The position numbers were made by a program, and so were the translations under genes. Under the pieces are notes generated by a model. The model was not told the DNA's origin. It saw only the letters and a program-made list of their open reading frames with translations, and made no database searches. A DNA stretch of 64,000 nt, from contig OZ255707.1 in NCBI GenBank assembly GCA_965277075.1, positions 2,356,001 through 2,420,000 on the forward strand, read 5' to 3'. The DNA comes from Lustribacter sp965277075. GTDB taxonomy: Bacteria; Vulcanimicrobiota; Vulcanimicrobiia; Vulcanimicrobiales; Vulcanimicrobiaceae. Shown here in pieces: positions 26,051-34,494 of the stretch (position 1 is its first letter; every line of letters begins with the position of its first letter).

Positions 26051-26985
26051 CAGTGAATCGGCTCCAGCGCGACGTCGATCGGAAACGGACCGCTATGCGG
26101 ATACAAATCGATAGGCGTCTTCGCGATAAGCCGATACTCTCCGCGCAAACGCGGTAACTGACTGGTCACCGCCTGCACTTGCGTACTGTTGATCAACGGC
26201 GGATACAAGAACTGCGGCGGGTAGCCGCGCACGGCCAGCGTTTGGCCCGCGCGAACGACCAGTTGTGCGATGTCGACGTTCCCGGCGCCGCCGTTGACGA
26301 TCATCGAGGCGAGGGTTTCGCCCGCGACCGCCAGCCGCTTGTCTTCGAACGCCTGAAACGTAAACGTGATCACCTCGCCGCGGAACAAATTCTGATATGC
26401 CACCGGCAAGAACAGATACGAACCGCGGGCGTCGGGCGCTTGCGCGCGCGTGTCGGCCAACTGTTTGAGCAAGTTGTGCCGGATATCCGGCTCCGAACTC
26501 TTGTGCGTATACGGCTTGAGCCCGACCGCCGCGCCGGTGAGGTTTTGGTTCGCGATGCGCACGACTGAATCGAAGAACCGCTCGAAATCGTCGAGCTGAT
26601 CGGCGTCGCTGTGCGAGAGATCGAATGTCCAGGCCGTGTTTGCGATCAGCGTATACTTCGGAACGCGTAAAATGCCGTTGCGCGTTTGATCGAGTTCGTG
26701 TTCTTGCGCCAGCGCCTGTGCCTGCAGCGCATTGATGCGCGACGTGAGTGTGCCCAAACGGAAAAACGCCGTGCGAACATAGTTCGACGCGGCGAGCGCA
26801 CCCAGGGTGACGATCAACGCGATCAGCATGCCGGTACCGACGGCGACGATCGTGGACGTATACTTCGGACGCAGCCCGAAGAGCGTCAGACGCTTGCGGC
26901 CGACTTGATGACCGACCCGATCGCCGACGTAGGCGATCGCGCCCGCAATGACGATAATGAGCAGGACGACGACAACGCCGTTCAT
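26050..26985 (-). CDS. DUF3084 membrane protein
   Basis: 311 residues from the ATG at 26985, which overlaps the lptF/G stop as ATGA; the longer frame upstream is not supported. Two TM helices (residues 2-20 and about 45-68) flank the family signature YVGDRVGHQVGRKRLTLFGLRPKYTS. The rest is a predicted periplasmic region with a short coiled coil (INALQAQALAQEHELDQTR). DUF3084 is known mainly from Cyanobacteria and related phyla and has no assigned function. Its position between LPS export and the SLH porin suggests an envelope role, which is inference. Confidence 0.8.
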   Translation of the reverse strand: MNGVVVVLLIIVIAGAIAYVGDRVGHQVGRKRLTLFGLRPKYTSTIVAVGTGMLIALIVTLGALAASNYVRTAFFRLGTLTSRINALQAQALAQEHELDQTRNGILRVPKYTLIANTAWTFDLSHSDADQLDDFERFFDSVVRIANQNLTGAAVGLKPYTHKSSEPDIRHNLLKQLADTRAQAPDARGSYLFLPVAYQNLFRGEVITFTFQAFEDKRLAVAGETLASMIVNGGAGNVDIAQLVVRAGQTLAVRGYPPQFLYPPLINSTQVQAVTSQLPRLRGEYRLIAKTPIDLYPHSGPFPIDVALEPIH

Positions 26986-28133
26986 GCCGTCGCCGTCGCG
27001 CGGCGCAACAGCCAAATGCCGACCGCGGCAAACAGCACGATCGGCGTCCACGCAGCAATGCCCGCAAGCCAACTCGACGCCGTGCCGACGCTCACGAAGA
27101 ACGTCTGGATCACGTAGTACACGAACACGATGACGACGGCGAGCCCAAAGCCGATCGGTGTCCCGCCGCCTCGGACGCGTCGCAAGCCAAGCGGCGCGGC
27201 GAACAAGACGAACACGAATGACGAGAACGGCCGGGCGAGCTTCGCCTCGTAGGTGGCCTTGAACGACCGGCGCTGCGCGTCCGAGAGCGCCCCGGTGGCG
27301 AGTGCCGACGCGATCTCCGCACGCGAGAGATTTTCCGGATCTTGCGTCGAGAAGTTGCGTTTTGCCACTTGGTTCGGTTTTTCGCCGATGTCGACCGAAA
27401 GCGTCGGCGACTGCAACGTCCCCGTCACCTCGCCGCCGATGCCGAACTGGTACGTCGTGGCGTCCTGAAACGTCCAGTTCTGCGACTCGTATCGCGCTTG
27501 CTGGCTCACGATCATTTCGCCGAGCCGCGCCTTGTTGTCATACCGCAGCACGGTAACGTTCATGAGCGATTGCGTCTGCGGATCGAGCGCACCCGCGATC
27601 GTGACCTGCTTGCCGCCGCCCGGCAGTGGTGTAACGACCGTCAGGTTCGACGCCGCGGGCGAGAGATGTTCGATCACCGCTTCACGGATGTAGGCCGCGC
27701 GGTCGTTGGCAAGCGGCACCAACGCCTCCTGGACGACCAGCGCCGTGACGGAAACGACGACCCCGGCGACCGCGAGCGGCACGATGATACGCGCGAGCGA
27801 AATCCCGCCCGCCATCATCGCCGTGATCTCGCTCTCGCCCGAGAGCCGTTGCATCGTCAGCAACGTACCGAACAGCATCGCCATGGGAACGACGTAGAGC
27901 AAGAACTGCGGCATGTCCCAAAGGAAGTACTCGATCGCCGCAATGAGCGACGCATGCTGTTCCGTTACGAGCTTCCCGATCGCCAGGATCTGCGTCGCAA
28001 CGAAAATCATCGTGAACGCCGCCAAACCGAGCACGAACGGCCCGCTGAACTCGTTCACGACATAGCGATCCAGAATCGTGACCCGCCCGAAATGTTGCAG
28101 CCGCACCTCGGGGTATGCCGCCCTATCGATCAT
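26982..28133 (-). CDS. LptF/LptG-family LPS export permease
   Basis: 383 residues with six predicted TM helices, three at each end, around a periplasmic beta-jellyroll domain (about 150-280), the YjgP/YjgQ layout. Family blocks are ILDRYVVNEFSGPF, RLSGESEITAMMAGGISL and ARPFSSFVFVLFAAPLGLR. With LptB2 and LptC it extracts LPS from the inner membrane. Only one such gene is here; E. coli has LptF plus LptG, so either this works as a homodimer or the partner lies elsewhere. The ATG at 28133 adds about 20 residues before the usual start; an internal GTG is possible. 55 bp separate it from lptB. Confidence 0.88.
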   Translation of the reverse strand: MIDRAAYPEVRLQHFGRVTILDRYVVNEFSGPFVLGLAAFTMIFVATQILAIGKLVTEQHASLIAAIEYFLWDMPQFLLYVVPMAMLFGTLLTMQRLSGESEITAMMAGGISLARIIVPLAVAGVVVSVTALVVQEALVPLANDRAAYIREAVIEHLSPAASNLTVVTPLPGGGKQVTIAGALDPQTQSLMNVTVLRYDNKARLGEMIVSQQARYESQNWTFQDATTYQFGIGGEVTGTLQSPTLSVDIGEKPNQVAKRNFSTQDPENLSRAEIASALATGALSDAQRRSFKATYEAKLARPFSSFVFVLFAAPLGLRRVRGGGTPIGFGLAVVIVFVYYVIQTFFVSVGTASSWLAGIAAWTPIVLFAAVGIWLLRRATATA

Positions 28134-28188
28134 GGTGACGGCGGCCCGGACATGGGCGCCCCACGCGAAGCGAATCCATCGGAGCGCC

Positions 28189-28926
28189 TCATAAACGAAA
28201 GCCCTCGCCGAGATAGAATTTGCGTGCGACCGGTGAGTTCAACACGTCGTCGGCACTGCCCGAGACTTCGATCGTGCCGTCGTTGAGGATGTACGCGCGA
28301 TCGACGATCGCGAGCGTTTCGCGGACCTGGTGATCGGTGATCAACACCCCGAGACCGCGGTCGCGCAATTGGCGAATCATCGCCTGAATATCGGCGACCG
28401 CGATCGGATCGATGCCGGTGAACGGCTCGTCGAGCAACAAAAATGCCGGCTCGGTCGCGATCGCACGCGCGATCTCGACTCGCCGGCGCTCGCCGCCGGA
28501 GAGCGAATCGCCGCGTGCATCGATGAAGTCCTCCAGGCCGAATTCACCGAGCAACGCGGGGAGCCGGCGCTCGCGTTCGTCGGTATCGATGCCGTTCATC
28601 TCCCAGATAAGACGCAGGTTGTCCCCGACCGAGAGTTTCCGGAAAATCGAGTTCTCCTGCGCGAGATAGCCGATGCCGGCACGTGCGCGCTCGTGCATCG
28701 GCGCATGCGTGATGTTGCTCGGACGGCCGTCGCGTTCCAAGGTGACCGAGCCGGCATCGGGACGCACGAGCCCCACGACCATATAGAAGGTCGTCGTTTT
28801 CCCAGCGCCGTTCGGGCCCAGCAAACCGACGACTTCGCCGCGCTTGACGTCCGCGCTCACCCCGCGCACGACCGTCCGTTGCCCGTATCGTTTCACGAGG
28901 GCGTCGAGGGCGATCCGATCGGTCAT
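28189..28926 (-). CDS. lptB: LPS export ABC transporter ATPase LptB
   Basis: 245 residues, full LptB length. It has Walker A GPNGAGKTTTFYMVVGL, the Q-loop GYLAQENSIFRKLSV, the signature LSGGERRRVEIARAI, Walker B FLLLDEPFTGIDPIAV and the switch His in LITDHQVRETL, ending in KFYLGEGFRL as in LptB. It drives LPS extraction from the inner membrane. ATGA overlap with lptC upstream. Confidence 0.95.
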   Translation of the reverse strand: MTDRIALDALVKRYGQRTVVRGVSADVKRGEVVGLLGPNGAGKTTTFYMVVGLVRPDAGSVTLERDGRPSNITHAPMHERARAGIGYLAQENSIFRKLSVGDNLRLIWEMNGIDTDERERRLPALLGEFGLEDFIDARGDSLSGGERRRVEIARAIATEPAFLLLDEPFTGIDPIAVADIQAMIRQLRDRGLGVLITDHQVRETLAIVDRAYILNDGTIEVSGSADDVLNSPVARKFYLGEGFRL

Positions 28927-29489
28927 CGCCGCTTCCGCACGAGTACGTTTTGCAGCCGTGCGTCGCCGTCGAGCGTATCGCCGACGAGGATGAGGCCGCT
29001 GGGCGTCGCCAAGCGCACGTTGCCGTCACCGTGCACGCGTTCGCTCTGCCCGTCATAGCGCAACCGGTCGCAATGGAGGACGTTGCCGTCCTGCGAGCGC
29101 GCGCGCACGCCCCCCGTCATGACGACGCTTTTATCGGCGCCCGTCAACACGGCCTTCGGCGCGGTAGCGACCGTTGCGCCGCCGGCGCGATCGACGAACG
29201 TGATCTGCGGCGCGTCGAACGTTCCGTTGCCGCTGGAGCTTTCACCCGCGGCTGTATCGGCGACGAACGACGACGCGCGAATCGTGTAGAGACGGCGCCC
29301 GCGCTTCATCTCGGTGAGCGTGGTGTAGCGTCCGTTGCCGGTACTGACGACATGTAACGGTAACGGTGTCGGCGTGCCCGGCGGCGCGCTGCCGGGCGGC
29401 GACGACGATTGCGCGGCCGGCCCGCTGCCGCGGCATGCCGCCAGCAGCCCGCAGACGACGATGGCAACCAGCCGAGCGAGATGCGGCAT
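28923..29489 (-). CDS. lptC: LptC/OstA-like LPS export lipoprotein
   Basis: 188 residues from the ATG at 29489, the start that gives a proper lipoprotein signal (LARLVAIVVCGLLAAC, lipobox LAAC). A GTG at 29501, sharing one base with the upstream stop, is an alternative. After a Ser/Pro/Thr linker comes an OstA-like beta domain (YTIRASSFVADTA, GTFDAPQITFVDRAG, AVLTGADKSVVMTGGVRARSQDG). It would bridge LptB-FG to the periplasmic LptA chain. The lipid anchor is unusual, since classical LptC has a TM helix. The OstA-like domain could also act as LptA. Confidence 0.78.
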   Translation of the reverse strand: MPHLARLVAIVVCGLLAACRGSGPAAQSSSPPGSAPPGTPTPLPLHVVSTGNGRYTTLTEMKRGRRLYTIRASSFVADTAAGESSSGNGTFDAPQITFVDRAGGATVATAPKAVLTGADKSVVMTGGVRARSQDGNVLHCDRLRYDGQSERVHGDGNVRLATPSGLILVGDTLDGDARLQNVLVRKRR

Positions 29490-29500
29490 CCGGATGCCCA

Positions 29501-30580
29501 CTATGCCGTGAGGGCGACGATGGCAGCCGCGATCGCCGCCGCGCCGCCGGGTGCACCCATACGCGCCGGACCCGCCGCTCGCATGCGGTCGAGGCGCACC
29601 GTATCTCCGAGCAAGTCGACGACCGCATCCGTTGCCGCACCCGGCGTCTCCGGCACGACGAGCATCGCATCGCCGAGCAGCCGCTCCTGACGCATACGGT
29701 ACCAGCCGTTGCGCCTGTCGCCGGCAACGTCGAACGCGACCACCGGTAACCCGTTCGCGGCCGCCGCTTCGTTCGCCGTTCCCGCTTGGCCGATAGCCAA
29801 CGTCGCGCCGTGCAAGATTCCGCCGACGGGTCCATACCACGGTACGATTCCCGGGTAGCGGTTGAAGATCGCCGCGAAACGCGTCCCTTCGAGGTTCGGT
29901 GCAATCGACAAAGCCGCGACGACGCCGGGGACGCGATGCGCAACCGCGTCGGCGACGGCCGCCAGACGTTCGGCATCGGCATATGCGCGCTCGCGGCTAC
30001 CGGGAAGGAGGGCGATCCGGACCGGCCGCGCCCAATGGATTTGCTCCTGCGAGCCCAAGAGGTCGACGATCACGTTGCCGGGCGCCTCGGCAGCGATGCC
30101 GTGCAGCCGCAAATCCCGGGCGGTCGCAGGATCGCGCACGAAGATGCGCCGGGCGACGGTGATCACGCGGCGTTCAAGCGCGCCGTAGGGGGCGACGTAC
30201 ACGCTTTTCGCCGTACCGACGAACACGAGCGGGCGTCCGACGCGCCGCGCAAGGGCGCAGCCGTACGTGTCGCCGACCGCGACAACCACCCCGTACGCGG
30301 CGCGTGCCGCCCGCAGGAAGCGCAGTTGGTCGACGAAGAGCCGCGCCCAACCGGTCGCGAGGTCGCGGCCGAAGGCCCGAAAATTCCCCATCGCCACGAG
30401 GCCGCCGCTCGGCATCGCCCGCTGGGGGCCGACATCGGGAAATCCCGCTTCGATGAAGCCCTCGCCGACGAGCGCGAAGTGTTCGGTTTGTACCGGCGCG
30501 CGCAGCCGCACTTCGGCGGCAATGCGCGACGCGATCGCCGCCTCGCCGTGACCGTTGGTCACGAAGAGGACGCGGTTCAC
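29501..30580 (-). CDS. Lipid-A-disaccharide synthase-related glycosyltransferase
   Basis: 359 residues from the GTG at 30580, which overlaps the upstream stop as GTGA; the long upstream frame is Arg-rich and not real. The N terminus (VLFVTNGHGEAAIASRIAAEV) and the LPGSRERAYADAERL and LAIGQAGTANEAAAANGLPVV blocks match the LpxB-related family known from Cyanobacteria and Deinococci. The donor-binding half resembles LpxB and MurG. The acceptor is unknown. It lies two genes downstream of true lpxB, so two LpxB-type enzymes flank a phosphoesterase here. Confidence 0.8.
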   Translation of the reverse strand: MNRVLFVTNGHGEAAIASRIAAEVRLRAPVQTEHFALVGEGFIEAGFPDVGPQRAMPSGGLVAMGNFRAFGRDLATGWARLFVDQLRFLRAARAAYGVVVAVGDTYGCALARRVGRPLVFVGTAKSVYVAPYGALERRVITVARRIFVRDPATARDLRLHGIAAEAPGNVIVDLLGSQEQIHWARPVRIALLPGSRERAYADAERLAAVADAVAHRVPGVVAALSIAPNLEGTRFAAIFNRYPGIVPWYGPVGGILHGATLAIGQAGTANEAAAANGLPVVAFDVAGDRRNGWYRMRQERLLGDAMLVVPETPGAATDAVVDLLGDTVRLDRMRAAGPARMGAPGGAAAIAAAIVALTA

Positions 30581-31293
30581 CGTAACGGCTCGAGCGAAAA
30601 GTCGACGATTCGGGCGCGGCCGCCCGAGCGTTCCAACTCCGTTCGCGACGCAAACGCGCCGTACGGACCGGCATGCACGATCGGCACCTCGCCGACCAGT
30701 TCGGGTTGCGGCAGCGTGTCGTGCGAATGGCCGCCGAGGATGACGTCGAGCCGCGGAACGCGCGCGGCGAGCTCGCGGTCCGCGCGTAAGCCGAGATGTG
30801 AGAGCGCGATCAGCGTTGTCGTCGCCGGCGTCGTCGCGGCAAGCTCCGCGGCGACCGCGTACGGATCGAGGAAGCGCCATCCGAAAAGGCGCTCCCAGGG
30901 CGATCCGGCCGGATACTGCGGGACGAGCAGGCCGAAGAACCGGATCGGCGCACCGTCGTCGGCGACCAGCGCGCAATCCGGCGTAAACGGCAACGGGCGC
31001 CCACGCGTGTCGACCAGATTCGCGCATACGACGGGATGATGCATTGCGCCGAGCCGGCGCCCGACGAGGCCGAACAGGTAGTGGAACTCGCGATTGCCGA
31101 TCGCTTGCAGATCGTAGTGCGCTGCGTCCAATTCCTCGACGATCGGCTCGCGGCGGTGGTACACCGTTTGCGACCCGCGCAGCGCGTCACCGCAGTCGAC
31201 GAGCAGCCCCGGCCGCTCGGCCCGTAACCGCCGAAGCGGTGCGACGATATGTCGCCGATCGTGCAGATCGGAGGTATGGTAGATGCGCATCAT
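30577..31293 (-). CDS. Calcineurin-like metallophosphoesterase (5'-nucleotidase/UshA type)
   Basis: 238 residues from the first ATG of ATGATGCGC at 31293, overlapping the lpxB stop; the upstream frame is spurious. Metal-site motifs appear in order: SDLHDR near 8, DCGDAL near 35, IGNREFHY near 70, ALSHLG near 155 and LGGHSHDT near 180. The third motif normally reads GNH(D/E); here the His is Arg. No signal peptide is visible, so it should be cytoplasmic, unlike UshA. Its place between lpxB and an LpxB-like gene suggests a lipid A precursor or nucleotide by-product as substrate, for example in the role of LpxH/LpxG, which is not otherwise present. That is inference. Confidence 0.78.
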   Translation of the reverse strand: MMRIYHTSDLHDRRHIVAPLRRLRAERPGLLVDCGDALRGSQTVYHRREPIVEELDAAHYDLQAIGNREFHYLFGLVGRRLGAMHHPVVCANLVDTRGRPLPFTPDCALVADDGAPIRFFGLLVPQYPAGSPWERLFGWRFLDPYAVAAELAATTPATTTLIALSHLGLRADRELAARVPRLDVILGGHSHDTLPQPELVGEVPIVHAGPYGAFASRTELERSGGRARIVDFSLEPLR

Positions 31294-32384
31294 CGCTGCA
31301 CGAGCGAAAGCGCGAAACGCGCGCAGCGATCGAGACTGTCGGGCGGCCCGAGCACCTCGCGCAAGCGCCTGAACGCATCGGCCTGTTCGTCCGGCTCCGC
31401 CAGCGCATGTTCGAGCGCGTCCGCAAGCGCCATCGGCGTCGCCGCCTCTTGCAGCAGTTCGGGGACGACGGGTTCGTCGAGGATCAGATTCGGTAGCGTG
31501 ATATACGGCCGGTGGTAGACGCGCTTCGCGATCCGCGCCGTCGCTTCGGAGAGTACGTAGAACGCGACGGTCGGAATCTCCGTGAGCGCCGCTTCGAGCA
31601 CGGCGGTTCCGGATGCGACGGCGGCGACGTCGGCCGCTGCAAACGCCGACGCGGCCGAGTCGACGATCGTGACCGGCATCGGCGAGCGCAGCGCGAGCTC
31701 GCGCCGGATCGCCGTCTCGGCTGCGTGATCGGCGGCTGAGATGACGGCCGTCACGGCACGCCGGCGGTGCCGCAAAATGGTAAACCCGTCGAGCAGACGC
31801 GGGACGTGCCGCTCGAGTTCTGTCGCGCGGCTGCCCGGCAGCAACGCAACGACGCCGCCCGACGACGGTATCGGCGGACGGGCGGGGCGCGGCGCGATCG
31901 TCGAGACCAGCGGGTGCCCGACCCACCCAATCGGCAGTCCCAACGATCGGTAGAAGTCGCGTTGGTGCGCGAAGGCCGTCAGCGGATCGCTCACCGCCGC
32001 AACGCGATGCGCACGCTTCGCGTCGTCGAGCCACGCCGCGGGCGGAAAGTAATACAACATCGGCGTCGCGACGCCGAACGCCCGCGCATACGAGAGAAGC
32101 CGCAAGTTGAACGCCCCGAAATCGACCGCGACGATCAGGTCGTAGGGCGCGCGTCGCAGCTGAGCGGCGATACGCGTTCCGATGGCCAGCAACCGCGGTA
32201 TTTTGGCGAGTGCCTCGAGCGGTCCCATCGATGCCCAGCCGGCGTTGCTCTGCACCAGATGCACGCCGGCGGCCGCAAGCCGTTCGCCGCCGATACCGTC
32301 GACCCGCAGCTCGGCGCCGCGTGCGCGCATCGCTTCGAGCAACGTGACGGCAAGCATTTCGCCCGATACCTCGCCCGCACTCAC
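31290..32384 (-). CDS. lpxB: Lipid-A-disaccharide synthase LpxB
   Basis: 364 residues from the GTG at 32384. It condenses UDP-2,3-diacylglucosamine with lipid X. Motifs: SAGEVSGEMLAV (usually GExSGD), YDLIVAVDFGAFNLRLL, VGHPLV, VALLPGSRATELERHVP, AVASGTAVLEAAL and RPYITLPNLILDEPVVPELLQ. The GTG start lacks the first beta strand; four codons upstream a CTG at 32396 would give the usual start, xHVFVSAGE, so the real start may be that CTG. Upstream lpxA ends 24-36 bp away and the metallophosphoesterase gene overlaps its stop. Confidence 0.92.
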   Translation of the reverse strand: MSAGEVSGEMLAVTLLEAMRARGAELRVDGIGGERLAAAGVHLVQSNAGWASMGPLEALAKIPRLLAIGTRIAAQLRRAPYDLIVAVDFGAFNLRLLSYARAFGVATPMLYYFPPAAWLDDAKRAHRVAAVSDPLTAFAHQRDFYRSLGLPIGWVGHPLVSTIAPRPARPPIPSSGGVVALLPGSRATELERHVPRLLDGFTILRHRRRAVTAVISAADHAAETAIRRELALRSPMPVTIVDSAASAFAAADVAAVASGTAVLEAALTEIPTVAFYVLSEATARIAKRVYHRPYITLPNLILDEPVVPELLQEAATPMALADALEHALAEPDEQADAFRRLREVLGPPDSLDRCARFALSLVQR

Positions 32385-32419
32385 AAAGACGTGCAGCGGT
32401 TCCGGCGTTTCCTGCGCGT

Positions 32420-33187
32420 CTATTTGAGAACGCCCCGCTCCGAGGGGGCTTCCAGGAATCGCAGCAGCCGGCGCCCTTCGTCGCTCGTCACCGCCTCGCG
32501 CAACGCGTCGATCGCCTGGCGCAAATTGTTGCCCGAGCGATAGACGATTTTGTACGCCGACTTCAGATCGGCGATCGAATCACTCGAGAAGTTGCGGCGC
32601 CGCAAACCGACGCTGTTCAGCCCATGCACCTCGGCCGGGTTTCCCTCGACGAGAAAATACGGCGGCACGTCACGCGTGATGCGCGCCATTCCGCCGACGA
32701 ACGAGTGCGCGCCGATGCGGACGTCCTGATGAACGCCGACCATACCGCCGACACCGGCGTATTCTTCGACGACGCACTGTCCGGCAAGTTGCGCGAGATT
32801 CGACATCGTCACGAAGTTGCCGATCGTGCAGTTGTGGGCGACGTGCGTGTATGCCAAGAGCAAACAGTCGGAACCGACGCGCGTCGTGCTGCCGCGGCCG
32901 GTCGCGCGATGGATCGATGCATACTCGCGCACGATCGTGCGATCGCCGATCGTCGTGTACGCGACCTCATCGGCCGCCTTGCGATCTTGTGAGGTTGCAC
33001 CGACGGTCGCGAAGGGATGGATGACGACGTCTTCGCCGAGCGTCGTGTGGCCGTTGATGATCACATTCGCCAGCAGTTTCGCGCGATCGCCGATGTTCGC
33101 GTTCTCACCGATGAGACAGAACGGTCCGATCTCGACGTTCTTTCCGATCTTCGCACCGGGATGCACGATGGCCGTGGGATGAATCAC
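32420..33187 (-). CDS. lpxA: UDP-N-acetylglucosamine O-acyltransferase LpxA
   Basis: 255 residues, standard length. The N-terminal two thirds are hexapeptide repeats of a left-handed beta helix (IHPTAIVHPGAKIGKNVEIGP). The catalytic His lies in AYTHVAHNC at about 118, and the substrate block NLAQLAGQCVVEEYAGVGGMVGVHQ is conserved. A helical C-terminal domain completes it. It performs the first step of lipid A synthesis. GTG start in a GTGA overlap with fabZ. Confidence 0.96.
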   Translation of the reverse strand: MIHPTAIVHPGAKIGKNVEIGPFCLIGENANIGDRAKLLANVIINGHTTLGEDVVIHPFATVGATSQDRKAADEVAYTTIGDRTIVREYASIHRATGRGSTTRVGSDCLLLAYTHVAHNCTIGNFVTMSNLAQLAGQCVVEEYAGVGGMVGVHQDVRIGAHSFVGGMARITRDVPPYFLVEGNPAEVHGLNSVGLRRRNFSSDSIADLKSAYKIVYRSGNNLRQAIDALREAVTSDEGRRLLRFLEAPSERGVLK

Positions 33188-33657
33188 GTGCGCAGGATCG
33201 TCGCGTCATAGACCGGACCCGAGGGATCGCTGCCGATCGAAAACATCAGCACGCCGCTGCAGGCAGCCTTCCCGTCGACCGTTGCCTCGACTTCGACAAA
33301 GCCGACGTTCAAACGCGCCTTCATCACCCGCGCTTCCATATCGAGACGGTCGCCCGGAATGACGGGCCGGCGGAACTTCATCTTGTCGATCCCGACGAGA
33401 TATGGAATCCGCCGCGCGAACTGGCCCGGTTCGAGAATCGTCGTGCCGCCAAGTTGCGCGAGCGCTTCGACCATGTAGACGCCGGGCAACACCGGGTTAC
33501 CCGGAAAATGCCCGACGAAGACCGGCTCGTTCGAGGCCACGTTCTTGTAACCGCGGGCAAAGACCATCGGCTCGAGCTCGACGATGCGGTCGATCAGCAA
33601 CAAGGGATAGCGATGCGGCAAGATCGTCATGATCTCACGCACGTCGAGGAGCGCCAT
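33184..33657 (-). CDS. fabZ: 3-hydroxyacyl-ACP dehydratase FabZ
   Basis: 157 residues with the hot-dog fold. It has ILPHRYPLLLIDRI, the catalytic His in GHFPGNPVLPGVYMVEALAQLGG and the Glu of the same block. It removes water from (3R)-hydroxyacyl-ACP in fatty acid elongation and so competes with LpxA/LpxD for the same acyl donors. It sits in the common lpxC-fabZ-lpxA order, three bases after the lpxC stop. Fused LpxC-FabZ proteins exist elsewhere, but here they are separate. Confidence 0.96.
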   Translation of the reverse strand: MALLDVREIMTILPHRYPLLLIDRIVELEPMVFARGYKNVASNEPVFVGHFPGNPVLPGVYMVEALAQLGGTTILEPGQFARRIPYLVGIDKMKFRRPVIPGDRLDMEARVMKARLNVGFVEVEATVDGKAACSGVLMFSIGSDPSGPVYDATILRT

Positions 33658-33660
33658 TGC

Positions 33661-34494
33661 CTAAACGCTCGTCGGAACGGTGGGCGCCAGCAATTCGCGA
33701 ACGGCGCGATCGTGCAACGCGTGCCCGCTCTTGACGGCGATGATCTCGCATTGCGGATAGGCACCGAGCAGCGCGAAGTCGCCGATCAAATCCAGGACCT
33801 TGTGCCAGACCGGTTCGTCGGGCCGACGCAACGGCTGCAGCGGGCCGTCGACATCGAAGACGATCGCGTTGTCGAGGCTGCCGCCCATCGCGAGCCCGCG
33901 TTCGAGTAACGTGTCGATTTCGTGCCGAAAGCCAAACGTTCGATTCCGTGCGACATCGCGGCGATAGCTCTCGGGCGTGACGATGATATCCGCGTACTGC
34001 ACGCCGACCGGCGCGGGAAAATCGATGGTCATGCGCACGCGAAACTCGGGGGCCGGCAGCACGACGAGCAGCTTGTCGCCGTCGCGGAACACCTGCGACT
34101 GCTGCGGCGCGAAGACGGCACGCGTACCGCCGAGATCGTCGATGCCGACGTCGTCGATCGCATCGACGAACGGACCGGCGCTCCCGTCGAGCGCGGGGAT
34201 CTCCGGACCGTCGACCGCGATGAGTGCGTTGCTCACACCGAGACCGGTCAGCGCGGAAAGCACGTGCTCAACGGTGGACACCCGGTGATCGCCCCAACCG
34301 AGAACAGTCGCACGCCGTGTTTCGATCACAGCGTCGGAGCACGCAGCGATATCGACCGCGTCGTTTAGACGAAACCGTAACCCATGTCCGATCGCCGCCG
34401 GCGAAATGCGAACGCGCGCGAAGCGGCCCGTATGCAAGCCGACGCCGCTGAATTCAATCGCGTCGCGAAGAGTTGTTTCGTTCGATGATATCAA
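33661..34494 (-). CDS. lpxC: UDP-3-O-acyl-N-acetylglucosamine deacetylase LpxC
   Basis: 277 residues, standard length, from a TTG at 34494 inside the end of lpxD (another TTG at 34503 is possible); the longer open frame antisense to lpxD repeats is spurious. Zinc and catalytic residues are present: Glu-His in STVEHVLSAL, His and Asp in WHKVLDLIGDF, His in KSGHALHDRAV. Other signatures are FSGVGLHTG, DGPEIPALDGSAGPF and LGGSLDNAIVF. It performs the committed step of lipid A synthesis. The roughly 40-bp overlap with lpxD and the lack of a clear ribosome site suggest reinitiation. Confidence 0.93.
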   Translation of the reverse strand: MISSNETTLRDAIEFSGVGLHTGRFARVRISPAAIGHGLRFRLNDAVDIAACSDAVIETRRATVLGWGDHRVSTVEHVLSALTGLGVSNALIAVDGPEIPALDGSAGPFVDAIDDVGIDDLGGTRAVFAPQQSQVFRDGDKLLVVLPAPEFRVRMTIDFPAPVGVQYADIIVTPESYRRDVARNRTFGFRHEIDTLLERGLAMGGSLDNAIVFDVDGPLQPLRRPDEPVWHKVLDLIGDFALLGAYPQCEIIAVKSGHALHDRAVRELLAPTVPTSV

